From an uncultured Spartobacteria bacterium (GTDB taxonomy: Bacteria > Verrucomicrobiota > Verrucomicrobiia > Chthoniobacterales > Terrimicrobiaceae), in NCBI GenBank assembly GCA_937960895.1, contig CALCJD010000119.1:1-64000 (forward strand): a DNA stretch of 64,000 bases, in the 5' to 3' direction. The position numbers and the translations under genes are program-made. Below, piece after piece: positions 1 through 9,140 of the stretch (position 1 is its first letter; the number at the start of each line of letters is the position of its first letter). The notes beneath the pieces are model-generated. The model did not search any database. It saw nothing but the letters and a program-made list of their open reading frames with translations, and was not told where the DNA came from.

Positions 1-18
1 TTCCGCTTTCAGCTTTCC

Positions 19-1209
19 TCAGTCCCCCATCTTCGCCTTGAAGCCGGCGATGATTTCCAGGGCTTCGTCGACCGGCGCCAGGACACACACATGACCCATT
101 TTTCGCCCGGGCCTGGCCCCGGCCTTGCCGTAGAGGTGCAGTTTGGCGCGGGGTTCGGAGAGGATCACGTTCCAGTCCGGTTCGCCCCGGTCCCACAGGT
201 GGCCAAGCAGGTTCCACATGACGACGGGCGTGAGCAAATCGGGTGCGCCGAGGGGCAGTCCGCACACAGCGCGCAGCTGTTGTTCAAACTGGCTCGTGAC
301 GCAGGCGTCAAACGTGTAATGGCCGGAATTGTGCGGACGGGGGGCGAGTTCGTTGACGAGGAGCGTTCCGTCCTTCGTCAGGAAAAACTCCACCGCCAGC
401 AGACCCACCACATCGAGGGCCACGGCAAGGCGTTCGGCGATGCGGCCGGCTTCGGCGACCACGTCGTCATCGAAGCGCGCCGGCACGATGGAAAGGTCGA
501 GAATGTGGTTCTTGTGGATGTTTTCCGACGTGGGGAAGGCGACGGTGGTTCCGTCAATACCCCGGGCCACCACCACGGAAAGCTCCGCCTGGAACGGGAT
601 CCATTTTTCCAGCACGCCGCGCGCGCCGAATTTTTCCCAGACCGCCGCTGCATCCACGTTTCCCCCGAGTTTCACCTGCCCCTTGCCGTCGTAACCAAAA
701 TCCGCCGTTTTCAAGACGGATGGCGTGCCGATTTCCTTCAGCGCCGCGGCCAGTCCGTCCGCGGAATCCACCACGGCAAACGGCGCGTGCGGAAACCCAT
801 GGGCGCGCAGGAAGGACTTCTCGCGTTCGCGGTTCTGGCAGATGTGCAGAACCTCGCCCCGCGGGCGCACGGGCGTGGTGCGACCCACTTCGTTGATGGC
901 GGAAAGCGGGATGTTTTCGAATTCGAAGGACACCACGTCGACCTCGGCGGCGAATTCCGCCAGGGCCGCCGTGTCGGAAAACGACGCATTCACCTCCACA
1001 TCGCTGATCTGGCCGGCCGGACTGTCGGGATTCGGTTCGAAGGCGTGGACGCGATAGCCCAGGCGGCGGGCGGCGATGCCGAACATCCGGCCGAGCTGCC
1101 CGCCCCCCAAAATGCCCACTTTTGCCCCGGGGCCGATGGAATTCCTTTCCGGGAGGGCAATGGCATCTTTAGACTGCAGGGCTTCTTTTCGCATGTTGGA
1201 CCGTTTCAT
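19..1209 (-). CDS. purK: 5-(carboxyamino)imidazole ribonucleotide synthase (PurK)
   Basis: This ATP-grasp enzyme carboxylates aminoimidazole ribonucleotide with ATP and bicarbonate in cytoplasmic purine synthesis. The 396-residue frame shows a Rossmann-like start (GILGGGQLGRM near residues 32-42), the FEFENIP motif near 95-101, the ATP-grasp segment TADFGYDGKGQ near 168-178 and a late NELAPRPHNSGH, all typical of PurK. About 30 residues precede the first strand, more than usual. The true start may be internal and non-ATG, because the ATG at 1209 lies inside the divergent acyltransferase gene. The usual partner purE is not visible and may lie to the left of the window. The family call is firm; the start is uncertain. 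Confidence 0.95.
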   Translation of the reverse strand: MKRSNMRKEALQSKDAIALPERNSIGPGAKVGILGGGQLGRMFGIAARRLGYRVHAFEPNPDSPAGQISDVEVNASFSDTAALAEFAAEVDVVSFEFENIPLSAINEVGRTTPVRPRGEVLHICQNREREKSFLRAHGFPHAPFAVVDSADGLAAALKEIGTPSVLKTADFGYDGKGQVKLGGNVDAAAVWEKFGARGVLEKWIPFQAELSVVVARGIDGTTVAFPTSENIHKNHILDLSIVPARFDDDVVAEAGRIAERLAVALDVVGLLAVEFFLTKDGTLLVNELAPRPHNSGHYTFDACVTSQFEQQLRAVCGLPLGAPDLLTPVVMWNLLGHLWDRGEPDWNVILSEPRAKLHLYGKAGARPGRKMGHVCVLAPVDEALEIIAGFKAKMGD

Positions 1210-3142
1210 CTACTGGCTGGCGCTCGGCGTGATCACCGTCATTCGCCGTCTCCCCCTCGCGGTGTGTTACGCACTCGGCCAGATCGTTGGCGTAGTGTTG
1301 TGGGCGATCCTGCCGGGGTACCGCAAGCTCACAAGGCAAAATCTTGCGATTGCGTTTGGCGGACAGGGATCGGCCACCCCCGTGGACTGGAACAAAACCC
1401 CGGAGGAAATCCGCCGGCTCACCTTTCAGCACTTCGTCAACCTCGGCGCCAATGCGGTCTGCGCCTTCAAGATGTCCAGCCTCTCCCAGGAGGAAATCCT
1501 GCGGGTGACCTCCATCGAAAACCGCGACCACCTTGCGCGCCACCTTGCCGGCGGCCGGGGCGTCGTGCTGGCCATCAATCACATCGGCAACTGGGAGCTT
1601 TACGCCCAACTGGCGTTTCAGTTTCCCGACAAGCGATTCGGCACGGTGTACCAGTCCCTTCGCAACAAGGACCTCGACCGCCTCATCAACCGCGACCGCA
1701 GCCGGCAGGGGGTCGCCACGTTTGACCGCAAACGCGGCTTCAACGCCGCCATCGCCCTGCTGCGCGAAGGCGGCATCGTGGGCGTGCTCGTGGATCAAAG
1801 CGCGGGCGACGGTGGCACCTGGATGCCGTTTTTCAATCGCCTGGCCTCGACGTCGCCCCTCGCGGCCACCCTCGCGATCCGAACCCAGTCCCCGGTGATT
1901 CCCATCGCCATCTACACGGCCGGCTTCGCAAAATGGCGGGTGGTCGTTCGGGAGGCCATTCCCTACGACCCCGCCCGCCCCGCGGAACTCACCCATCAAA
2001 TCAACACCGTGCTGGCGGAGCAAATCCGGGAGTCGCCCGCGGACTGGTTCTGGGTTCACAACCGCTGGAAAACCCCGCTGCCGAACTTCCTCACCGTGGG
2101 CCAGAAGCGCGGCACCTACCTGCCCGCCGACTGCGACCCCGCCAAGCTGCAGCCCTTCCGCATGCTCATCCGCTCGCCCAACTGGCTCGGCGATGCCGTC
2201 ATGAGCATCCCCACCGCGCGCGCCTTCAAACGCGGACGCCCCGACGCCCGGCTGGCCATCCTCACCCCGGCCAAGCTGGCCCCGCTCTGGGAAACGGTGA
2301 CCGAAGTCGACGAAGTCATCGCCTTTGAACCGAAGGAATCGCTCCCTTCCATCGCCAAAAAGATTCGCGGCCGCTTCGAAGTCGCCATCCTGTTCCCCAA
2401 CTCGCTGCGCAGCGCCCTGGAAGTCTGGCTCGCCGGCATTCCGCGCCGCGTGGGGTATCGCGGACACCACCGCGAGCGCTTTCTCAATCAGATCGTCAGC
2501 GAACCCAAAAAGAAAAAGGCGCCCAAACCGGTCCATCACGCCGACCGCTACTGGCGCATCGCCGACCGTTGCGGGGCCGTCGAGCCCCCGCCGCGCGAAC
2601 CCGCACCGCGCCGCGCCCCTGGCGGCGGACTGCGCCTCGCCGTCTGTCCCGGGGCGGAATACGGTCCCGCCAAACGCTGGCCGGCCGAACGCTTCCGGGA
2701 AACCATGACCCTGGTCTCCGCGAAAGTTTCCTGTACGTGGGTGATTGTCGGCACCGCGGCCGACTCCCCGCTCGCCGCGGAAATCCTGCGGGGCTTCGAG
2801 GGCCGCGCGGAGGATCTCACGGGAAAAACCTCGCTCGACGGACTGATCGAAACCCTGCGTTCCTGCAGCGCGCTGCTCACCAACGACACCGGCACCATGC
2901 ATCTCGCCGACTGGCTCGAAGTGCCGCTGGTCGCCGTTTTCGGCTCCACCGAACCCCGGCTCACCGGTCCGCGCAGCCCGCACAGCGTCGTGCTGCGCCA
3001 TCAGGTGGAGTGCAGTCCGTGTTTTCTCCGCGACTGTCCGCTTGATTTCCGCTGCATGAAGGCCGTCACTCCCGCCGAAACCGCGGACGCCCTCCTGCGC
3101 CTTCTGGCGGACACCGCGGGCGTCGCTCTTCCGCCGGCGTGA
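1193..3142 (+). CDS. Fused lipid A acyltransferase (LpxL/HtrB type) and GT9 heptosyltransferase
   Basis: One 649-residue frame joins two LPS enzymes. Residues about 1-310 are a lysophospholipid acyltransferase with an N-terminal membrane helix and the catalytic HX4E box HIGNWE at about 130-135. From about residue 324 (LIRSPNWLGDAVMSIPT) to the end it is a glycosyltransferase family 9 protein like WaaF/heptosyltransferase II, with the late motif NDTGTMHLADW and then FGSTEP. The products would be acylated lipid A and a heptose-bearing core, at the inner face of the inner membrane. The start at 1193 was chosen because the hydrophobic helix follows at once. The two activities are normally separate proteins. 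An internal ATG at 2162 could allow separate production of the GT9 part. hldA and gmhB at 48-50 kb would supply the donor sugar. Confidence 0.9.
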   Translation: MLDRFIYWLALGVITVIRRLPLAVCYALGQIVGVVLWAILPGYRKLTRQNLAIAFGGQGSATPVDWNKTPEEIRRLTFQHFVNLGANAVCAFKMSSLSQEEILRVTSIENRDHLARHLAGGRGVVLAINHIGNWELYAQLAFQFPDKRFGTVYQSLRNKDLDRLINRDRSRQGVATFDRKRGFNAAIALLREGGIVGVLVDQSAGDGGTWMPFFNRLASTSPLAATLAIRTQSPVIPIAIYTAGFAKWRVVVREAIPYDPARPAELTHQINTVLAEQIRESPADWFWVHNRWKTPLPNFLTVGQKRGTYLPADCDPAKLQPFRMLIRSPNWLGDAVMSIPTARAFKRGRPDARLAILTPAKLAPLWETVTEVDEVIAFEPKESLPSIAKKIRGRFEVAILFPNSLRSALEVWLAGIPRRVGYRGHHRERFLNQIVSEPKKKKAPKPVHHADRYWRIADRCGAVEPPPREPAPRRAPGGGLRLAVCPGAEYGPAKRWPAERFRETMTLVSAKVSCTWVIVGTAADSPLAAEILRGFEGRAEDLTGKTSLDGLIETLRSCSALLTNDTGTMHLADWLEVPLVAVFGSTEPRLTGPRSPHSVVLRHQVECSPCFLRDCPLDFRCMKAVTPAETADALLRLLADTAGVALPPA

Positions 3143-3547
3143 TCAGGCCGGGGCGGATTCCCCGTAGATCGCCTTCACATCGTCACGGGTGAGAAGAACG
3201 ATGGTGAAGACGCCGAGGATCGTTCCAAAGGGCACCAGGAGGCAATTGATGCAGCCCATCACCACGCTGAAAAGCCGCCGACGCCGGCGGGCGATGAAGC
3301 GCCCCGACAGGATGGTCAGAAACCCCAGAATCCAGCCCGTCAGGACCACCCCTCCGCCGGCCAGAAGGAAGGCGACCCCCATGAAGTTGGTCATCGCAGC
3401 CGGCTCATTTGCCATCCCGAAAGCCCGCGGGTCGTTCAACAGCCAGAGCCCCATGCCAAAATGAATGAGGCCGAATGATCCAAACACCATGTGCAATCCC
3501 CCGAGCACGTAGTGGAAAATCGAAAGCAACCGGAGATTTTCCTGCAT
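3143..3547 (-). CDS. Small multi-pass membrane protein, function unknown
   Basis: This 134-residue hydrophobic protein has about three to four predicted membrane segments (around the FHYVLGGLHMVFGSFGLIHFG stretch, then LLAGGGVVLTGWILG, then VVMGCINCLLVPFGTILGVF) and a basic RRRRR patch between the later helices. The start at 3547 is preferred over an ATG 16 codons upstream because the sequence before it is not membrane-protein-like. Its stop abuts the stop of the convergent acyltransferase/glycosyltransferase gene with no spacer. No enzymatic motif is visible. It resembles small conserved membrane proteins common in verrucomicrobia, and no function is assigned. Confidence 0.75.
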   Translation of the reverse strand: MQENLRLLSIFHYVLGGLHMVFGSFGLIHFGMGLWLLNDPRAFGMANEPAAMTNFMGVAFLLAGGGVVLTGWILGFLTILSGRFIARRRRRLFSVVMGCINCLLVPFGTILGVFTIVLLTRDDVKAIYGESAPA

Positions 3548-3672
3548 GGCGACCCTCCAAGAGTATCGCGGGCCGGCCACGATGTCGAGGCGCATGACCC
3601 GCCGCGAATCCCGTTCTTTTTTATGGCAGGACGGCGCGGGCGGGATAGTTTTGCGCAGTCCGAACCGCCATC

Positions 3673-3882
3673 ATGAAAATGCGCTTTCTGCTTTTGCCGC
3701 CCCTCGTTGTTCTCGCCGCCTGTGCCCCGGACATCGACCGGGAAACCGCCGAGCTCTCCGCGTATTACGCCCGCAAGGGCGACGAAATGGCACGGTCCCT
3801 GCAATCCGCGGACAAGTCCGACGCGAAGGCGGTCAAACCGGCCGGAACCGACTCCACGGCCAAACCGAAAACCACGAACTGA
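3673..3882 (+). CDS. Small putative lipoprotein
   Basis: This 69-residue protein starts with a basic residue, a hydrophobic run and the lipobox LAAC (cysteine at 17), so it should be lipid-modified and membrane-anchored. The mature part is short, charged and rich in Lys, Ala, Asp and Thr, with no recognisable domain. The gene stands alone between a divergent membrane protein and a convergent receiver protein. A possible 6-bp-stem hairpin (CGTCCG/CGGACG, 3890-3906) follows the stop but lacks a T-tract. The lipobox is the main reason to believe the gene is real. Confidence 0.7.
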   Translation: MKMRFLLLPPLVVLAACAPDIDRETAELSAYYARKGDEMARSLQSADKSDAKAVKPAGTDSTAKPKTTN

Positions 3883-3962
3883 GATCGCCCGTCCGCAAGA
3901 CGGACGATCACGCCTCCCGGGCCCTCCCATCACAGCAGGGCCCCGACCCGCTTGAAAGGGCG

Positions 3963-4571
3963 CTATTCCTCCTTGGAATCGGTCCCCGGCTCGCCGGACA
4001 CCAGTTCGGACAGCCCGGCAATCAACTTGGCGGGTTGGACGGGTTTGGGAACAAAAAGATCGTATCCCGCATCCAATGCGGCGTGACGGTCCTCCGCGGT
4101 CGAGTAGGCGGAGAGCGCAATGCCGGGAATATGCGACCCCCGGGCCCGCACGCGACGGATGAATTCAATGCCGCTCATCTCGGGCATGCCGATGTCGCTG
4201 ACGACGGCGTCGTATTTTTCCTGACCCAGCAATTCCAGCGCCTGCGGCGCCGATGTGGCACAGGTGACATCCGCCCCACTCGCCTCCAAAATCAGGGTGA
4301 GAAGCGTGCTGATGTCCGGATTGTCCTCCACGGTCAGCACCCGCAGGCCCGCCAGATCCGCCTCGGGCTGGTCGCGTTTGCGCACCTTGCGCTGCATGAT
4401 CGCCTCCTCCCGCTCGACCTCATAGCGGCTGATGACCCGCTGAAAAAATTCACGGACATTGACGGGTCCGCCCTCGTATTCGATTTCCTCCACCCAGTCC
4501 GCGACCTGGTCAAATTGGATGACAAGCTGGTCGATCTCCTCGCGGAGCTGCAAAAGTTCCTTTGATTTCAT
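3963..4571 (-). CDS. Single-domain response regulator with N-terminal helical segment
   Basis: This 202-residue protein has a mainly helical, charged N-terminal part (about 1-70) and a CheY-like receiver domain from about 76 to 192. Phosphoacceptor signs are the acidic pair in VEDN (82-83), D126 in VVSDIGMP, the SAYS segment and K176 in VPKPV. There is no DNA-binding or enzymatic output domain, so it probably signals through protein contacts or a phosphorelay. No histidine kinase is next to it. The N-terminal helix may mediate dimerisation or partner binding (inference). It lies just downstream of tRNA-Val on the same strand. Confidence 0.9.
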   Translation of the reverse strand: MKSKELLQLREEIDQLVIQFDQVADWVEEIEYEGGPVNVREFFQRVISRYEVEREEAIMQRKVRKRDQPEADLAGLRVLTVEDNPDISTLLTLILEASGADVTCATSAPQALELLGQEKYDAVVSDIGMPEMSGIEFIRRVRARGSHIPGIALSAYSTAEDRHAALDAGYDLFVPKPVQPAKLIAGLSELVSGEPGTDSKEE

Positions 4572-4644
4572 GGCACTTACGGCACCCGAGACATCGCAAA
4601 CGGCGGGCCGGCCGGTTGCCTCCGGGGGGAAATTTTCGGAAAAA

Positions 4645-4716
4645 TGGGCAGTGAGGGAATCGAACCCCCGACCAATTGTGTGTAAGACAACCGCTCTACC
4701 GCTGAGCTAACTGCCC
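4645..4716 (-). tRNA. tRNA-Val (anticodon TAC)
   Basis: Read on the minus strand, the sequence folds into a full cloverleaf: 7-bp acceptor stem (GGGCAGT/ACTGCCC), D arm GCTC...GAGC, anticodon stem GTTGT/ACAAT with loop CTTACAC, and T arm GGGGG-TTCGATT-CCCTC. The anticodon TAC (complement at 4682-4684) reads valine GUN codons. The 3' CCA is not encoded: T residues follow the discriminator A, so a CCA-adding enzyme is needed. Confidence 0.95.
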
Positions 4717-4961
4717 GAAACTTTTGAAATTCAACTAATTGCAAAATTCCCCCGCCACAACAAAAACCGCCGGTCAGCCGGTCCGTGTTGTGCGGCGGGT
4801 TCCTTTGCAGGATCCCTTCCGGAAGATCCTACTGTATCCACCGGGAGGCCTGAGGCAAGCAGATCAGGAACCCCCGCGGGGTCGGCGCCGCCGTTTCCTC
4901 AGACCCAGGGGCCCCCAGACCGAATCCGACGAAATCGAATCCCGCCCCGGTCGCCAACGGC
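4717..4961. other. Non-coding gap, tRNA-Val to fucosidase stop
   Basis: No credible ORF or strong terminator was found in these 245 bases. The first 50 bases are relatively AT-rich and could hold the tRNA promoter on the minus strand. The remainder is GC-rich and would be the 3' flank of the fucosidase gene. Confidence 0.4.
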
Positions 4962-6197
4962 TCACTCGCCCGGAATCCAGAAGGTCGTTTGCGGAGTGAC
5001 GGGCTGCGGTTCTCCCTCGACCGCAAGCTCAATGGTCAGGGCAATGCCGTCCGGCGAAGAGAGGGGAAGGTCTTTCAGGAAAAGCCTTTCGCCCGCCTGT
5101 TCAAATGCGATGTTCCCGCCCCCGTCCAGCAGGCGGGCGGAGAGCACGCGGTTTCGGATTTCACTCAGGCACAGTTCGGGCCCGGTGCTGTTCCAGATGT
5201 GGAGATAAACCCGGTTGCCGCGCGTGGTGACGCGTCCCCAATTGTTCCACCCGAAGGGCGAACGTGACGAACCGTAGATCGACACGCCATTCGTGCGGAG
5301 CCAATTCCCCACCTTTCGAAGAATCTCCACCGATTCCCGGGGCAGGCTTCCATCGCCGCGAGGCCCCACATTGAGCAGGAGATTCCCGGCCTTGGAGGCG
5401 GTTTCGGTGAGCATCTCAACGACCTGACGCGGACTTTTCCAGTTGGTATCGCCTCCGTGGAAACCCCAGTTTTCATTCAGGGTCATGCAGGCCTCCCAAA
5501 GGGTTCCGGGCGGCGCCGGTTTGATGACCTGCTCGGAAATCTTCACGTGCCAGGGCTCGCCGTTGCGTTCGTTGATCAGCAGATGGGGCTGCAGGCGGAG
5601 CAATTCTTCGTTGACCTCGCGGCTTTGCAGGTTGTGGGGAATGCAGCCGTCAAACCAAAGGTAGTCAATCCTCCCGTAGCGGGTCATCAATTCGATCAAC
5701 TGACGCCGGTAATAGTCGATGAACCGCAGCCGGGCGGCCTCGCTCGCCCAGTCTTCCTCGCCCGGCCAGTCGCGAAAATAGGCGCCGGGGTAATCCGGGT
5801 GATACCAGGCCGCCGGGGAGTAATACAAACCGACCCGCAGTCCGGCGTTTCGAAAGGCCTCGACAAACGGTCCCACCAAATCCCGTTTCGGTCCAAGGCG
5901 TCCGGCATGAAAGTCGTCGGTCTCCGTGGGCCACAGGGCAAAGCCGTCGTGATGCCGCGTCGTGAGGACGGCGTATTTCATGCCGGCTTCCTTCGCCAGC
6001 GCCGCCCAGGCGGCCGGATCGTAGTTCTCGGCGCGGAAATGATCCACGTACTTCCGGACATACTCCTCCTTGGGGATGCGTTCCCGATTGACCACCCACT
6101 CGCCCCGTCCCGCCACGGAATACGCCCCCCAGTGAATGAACATGCCGAAGCGGGCCTGCCCGAACCAATCGCCTGTTTCTTGGGTATCAACTGACAT
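4962..6197 (-). CDS. Alpha-L-fucosidase, glycoside hydrolase family 29
   Basis: This 411-residue protein is a GH29 retaining fucosidase that releases L-fucose from glycans. It begins with WFGQARFGMFIHWG (11-24), has the sugar-binding TTRHHDGF (79-86) and carries the nucleophile in LWFDG (D183). A beta-sandwich C-terminal region follows from about 320. No signal peptide is visible, so it should act on imported oligosaccharides in the cytoplasm. It is transcribed away from the choloylglycine-hydrolase-family gene across a 253-base gap and has no fucose catabolic genes beside it. Confidence 0.93.
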   Translation of the reverse strand: MSVDTQETGDWFGQARFGMFIHWGAYSVAGRGEWVVNRERIPKEEYVRKYVDHFRAENYDPAAWAALAKEAGMKYAVLTTRHHDGFALWPTETDDFHAGRLGPKRDLVGPFVEAFRNAGLRVGLYYSPAAWYHPDYPGAYFRDWPGEEDWASEAARLRFIDYYRRQLIELMTRYGRIDYLWFDGCIPHNLQSREVNEELLRLQPHLLINERNGEPWHVKISEQVIKPAPPGTLWEACMTLNENWGFHGGDTNWKSPRQVVEMLTETASKAGNLLLNVGPRGDGSLPRESVEILRKVGNWLRTNGVSIYGSSRSPFGWNNWGRVTTRGNRVYLHIWNSTGPELCLSEIRNRVLSARLLDGGGNIAFEQAGERLFLKDLPLSSPDGIALTIELAVEGEPQPVTPQTTFWIPGE

Positions 6198-6450
6198 CGT
6201 TGTGTTGGTTTCGATCCAGCATCAAAACGGGCGAAAATCGAGCGCGTTCTTTTGGACCCCCCGGCTCCGGAAGGCGCCGGCGCCGGGCCTCCTGCGGAAA
6301 AATACGGACCGTTTTCCGCCGCGAACCATCCCGCTGCCGGCCGCTGCGCCCATGCGAATCGGATTTCGGTCCGGGGGAGTCTCCCGAAGGGATTGCATTC
6401 CGGAGCACATCCCGTAAGAACAGGCATCGGACATCCACCCGTTTTCCATC
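6198..6450. other. Divergent intergenic region with GC palindrome
   Basis: These 253 bases separate two divergently transcribed enzyme genes and must hold both promoters. A perfect 12-bp palindrome, GGCGCCGGCGCC, sits at 6273-6284. No consensus sigma-70 pair stands out and no protein-coding frame is convincing. Confidence 0.35.
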
Positions 6451-7602
6451 ATGTCATCCCACTCTCCCTCCCATCCAAAGATGCCGGCGCGTCCCTTTCT
6501 GGGCTGCACCTCGCTGACCTACCGGGACACGGCGGGCCGGGTTTATCTGGGCCGCACCATGGAACTGACGGCCGACTTTCCCTATCAACTGCTCTATCTT
6601 CCCGCCGGCCGGAACTTCATTTCCCGCCCGGTGCCCGGCCGGGAGCTGCATTATTCCTCCCGGCTGGCCTCGCTCTGCGTCGTGATGCCCTACCGGATCC
6701 CGTCCGCGGACTCCCCGCTCACCGTGTCCGACCTGAAAGCGGTGGAGGGCTTCAACGAAGCGGGCCTGACCTTCAGCCTGCTGGCGTATCCCGCAATCGG
6801 CGAGGTGCCGGTGCCGGAGGGCGACACCCCGCTCCTGGCCGCCACCGATCTGGGCACGTGGACGCTCGGTCAGTTTCGGACCGTCGCGGAAGTGAAGGCG
6901 GCCCTGGCCACGCAAAAGGTCCATCCCGAGGCCATCGCCCTGCTCGGCGGAACGCCCGCTCCGTTTCATTATGTGCTCCACGACCGCACGGGGGCGTCCA
7001 TCGTGCTGGAATTTCATGCCGGGCGGTTTCATGTGCATGACAATCCGGTGGGCGTGCTCACCAACGGACCGGAGTTTCCCTGGCACCTCACCAATCTGAA
7101 CAACTATTCCTTCCTGAGCAACGAGGACCGCTCCAAGGCGACGTTTGGGTCGCTGGCGGTGCATCAGCCGGACGCCGGCATAGCCACGGCCGGCCTGCCC
7201 TCTTCCAACACCTCGGTGGGGCGGTTTGTGCGGGCGGTGTTTTATCGGGAGTTTGCCGAAAAGGTTTCGGATCCCGACCATGCGGTGCAAACGCTGGCCC
7301 ATGTGATGAACAACTTTGACCGTCCCCGGGGCATCAGCATTTCCCCTCCGGGGGACGCCGACCACCTGGAGGTGCCCGGGCTGGTCAGCGCACCGGGAAC
7401 CGTTCACACGGAATACACCTCGTGGACCAATCTCACGGATCTGGAACGCGGGTGGTTCTTTTTGCGCACCTATCACAACCTCAATTACACCCGGTTCGAC
7501 CTGACCAAACTGGCCGGGGGCAAGGAACCCCGGATCCTTCCCCTGAGCGCGTTGGACGGCACCGCCGCGGACGCCACGGGCGGCATGGTTGTCTTTGGTT
7601 AA
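6451..7602 (+). CDS. Choloylglycine hydrolase / penicillin acylase family (Ntn hydrolase)
   Basis: This 383-residue enzyme belongs to the linear-amide C-N hydrolase family (bile-salt hydrolases, penicillin V acylases, AHL acylases). The likely N-terminal nucleophile is C19 in FLGCTSL, exposed after removal of the first 18 residues. Further family marks are GRTMEL near 35-40, a NEAGL segment (about 91-95), VLTNGPEF near 200 and a late NTSVGRF/NFD region. The leader is not a classical signal peptide, so processing would be autocatalytic or by aminopeptidase in the cytoplasm. The substrate cannot be inferred. The stop overlaps the stop of the convergent exporter gene inside a TTAA. Confidence 0.88.
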   Translation: MSSHSPSHPKMPARPFLGCTSLTYRDTAGRVYLGRTMELTADFPYQLLYLPAGRNFISRPVPGRELHYSSRLASLCVVMPYRIPSADSPLTVSDLKAVEGFNEAGLTFSLLAYPAIGEVPVPEGDTPLLAATDLGTWTLGQFRTVAEVKAALATQKVHPEAIALLGGTPAPFHYVLHDRTGASIVLEFHAGRFHVHDNPVGVLTNGPEFPWHLTNLNNYSFLSNEDRSKATFGSLAVHQPDAGIATAGLPSSNTSVGRFVRAVFYREFAEKVSDPDHAVQTLAHVMNNFDRPRGISISPPGDADHLEVPGLVSAPGTVHTEYTSWTNLTDLERGWFFLRTYHNLNYTRFDLTKLAGGKEPRILPLSALDGTAADATGGMVVFG

Positions 7603-9116
7603 AGTTTTCCCGAACTGCGCGCCAGATTCACGAGGCTTTGGGCGATGGAGGCGTCGGCCTCCACCACCAGGGCGGAAGCCTGGGCCAGCGCAGCGCGGGC
7701 GGTCAGGGTTTCCTGAACGGTTGTGAGTCCGTTTTTGAAACCGGCCAGCGCGGCCTTGTAGGACGATTCGCTCGCCGTCTGCAGCGCCTGGGCGGCCTCG
7801 CGGCTCGCCAGCGCGTTCTTGGCCTGCACATACGCCTTCCAGACATCGGCGATCACCTGCTCGCGCAGGAGCTGCATTTCCTCCCGGGCCGCCTCCGCGG
7901 CGGCCTGGGCGAGGCGCACCTTGTTCGTCTCGGCGAACCCGCTGAAAACCGGCCACTGCACGGTGAGGAAGCCGCCGTAGTTTTGGAATTGCTGCTGAAC
8001 CCGGGTGATCGCATCGCGCTGGTTCGTTCCGGGAGAAAACTGGTTGTAGAGAGCCACGGCCTCGAGCGCGAGGGTGGGCAGGCGTTCGGCGCGCGCCGCC
8101 CGCAGACGGGCTTCCGCCGCCTGCACGGCCGCCACCTGCGCCAGCAAATCCGCCCGATCCCGCAGCGCCGAGCGGATGTGTTCATCCACGGGCTTGTGCA
8201 GATGCGCGCCCATTTTCCGAAAATCCACCGGCGCCACGCGGAACGGATGACCCGGGGGAATGCCGGCGGCGGTGGCGAGATTCACGCGGGAGATCTCCGC
8301 CGTGGACGTGGCGGTGACCGAGGCAAATTCGGCCTGCGCGGCCGCCTCCCGGGCCTGGAGCAATTCGGGTTCGGTCAGCAGCCCCTGATCAAACCGGGCC
8401 TGCGCGGCGGCCAGAACCTCCCGGGCGGCCTGGACGGAAACGCGGGCCGCCTCCTGCTGACGCAGCGCACTCTGGTAGGCAAAATAGAGTTCGGTGACCG
8501 AAAAGGTCAGCTTCTGGTGCGCCTCATTGAAACGCAGGTTCGCCGCCAGTTGATCGCTGATGGCCGCTCGGTGGCGATGGTCGCGTCCTCCAAAATCAAA
8601 AAGCAGCCACCGCAGTCCGGCCCCGCTGAGGAAATTGGTGTATGCGTCTCCCAAACCCGCCTCGAGCACCATTCCCGTGCCGGTGGCCTGATTCACCAAC
8701 GCGTTTCCGCCGGGCACCAGATTGGCGGCGGCCAGGGCCCCGCCGATATTGTTGCGGCCGGACGCCTGAAAATCCATGTACCCTCCGCCGTAGGAGGCCA
8801 GCACGACCAGCAGCGGGTAATACTCCGCCGACGACAGTCCCGTGGCGGCCGCGGCCGCCCGCGCCTGCTGCCAGGCCAGCCGGGTGGACCGGTTGTTGCC
8901 CTGCGCCAGGGCGACGAGACGGGCCAGGGAAAGCGCCTCCCCGGAGGGAGGAAGTTCGACCGCCCGGGCGAAATCCTTTTCCTTTTCGGCCAGCGCGGGA
9001 ATCCGCGGATCGGAATAGGGGCGGTCCGCCGACGGCGGGGTCTGCCTGTAAGGACTCACCGCACTGCAAGCCGCCATCAGGACAAGCAAAGGGGGCAGCA
9101 GAAAACGCTCGGACAT
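7599..9116 (-). CDS. TolC-family outer membrane efflux lipoprotein (NodT/MdtP-like)
   Basis: This 505-residue outer-membrane channel protein has a lipoprotein signal (MSERFLLPPLLVLMAAC) with a lipobox cysteine at 17, followed by two OEP repeats rich in Ala/Gln/Glu coiled-coil heptads. The start at 9116 was chosen because it puts the lipoprotein signal at the N-terminus; the frame stays open 48 codons further upstream. It is divergent from a ytcA-like gene, a membrane fusion protein and an FUSC pump. Together they should form a tripartite exporter like E. coli MdtNOP. The efflux substrate is unknown; aromatic acids or sulfa drugs are possible by analogy. Confidence 0.9.
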   Translation of the reverse strand: MSERFLLPPLLVLMAACSAVSPYRQTPPSADRPYSDPRIPALAEKEKDFARAVELPPSGEALSLARLVALAQGNNRSTRLAWQQARAAAAATGLSSAEYYPLLVVLASYGGGYMDFQASGRNNIGGALAAANLVPGGNALVNQATGTGMVLEAGLGDAYTNFLSGAGLRWLLFDFGGRDHRHRAAISDQLAANLRFNEAHQKLTFSVTELYFAYQSALRQQEAARVSVQAAREVLAAAQARFDQGLLTEPELLQAREAAAQAEFASVTATSTAEISRVNLATAAGIPPGHPFRVAPVDFRKMGAHLHKPVDEHIRSALRDRADLLAQVAAVQAAEARLRAARAERLPTLALEAVALYNQFSPGTNQRDAITRVQQQFQNYGGFLTVQWPVFSGFAETNKVRLAQAAAEAAREEMQLLREQVIADVWKAYVQAKNALASREAAQALQTASESSYKAALAGFKNGLTTVQETLTARAALAQASALVVEADASIAQSLVNLARSSGKL

Positions 9117-9140
9117 CCAAAGACACAAAAGTAATCCCCC

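Noticed and set aside
91..1725. Long plus-strand open frame antisense to purK
   Set aside because: It covers purK and runs into the acyltransferase gene in the wrong phase; its translation is Gly/Arg/His-rich with no domain, a typical shadow of GC-rich coding DNA.
3890..3906. Terminator after the small lipoprotein
   Set aside because: The CGTCCG/CGGACG hairpin has no T-tract on either strand.
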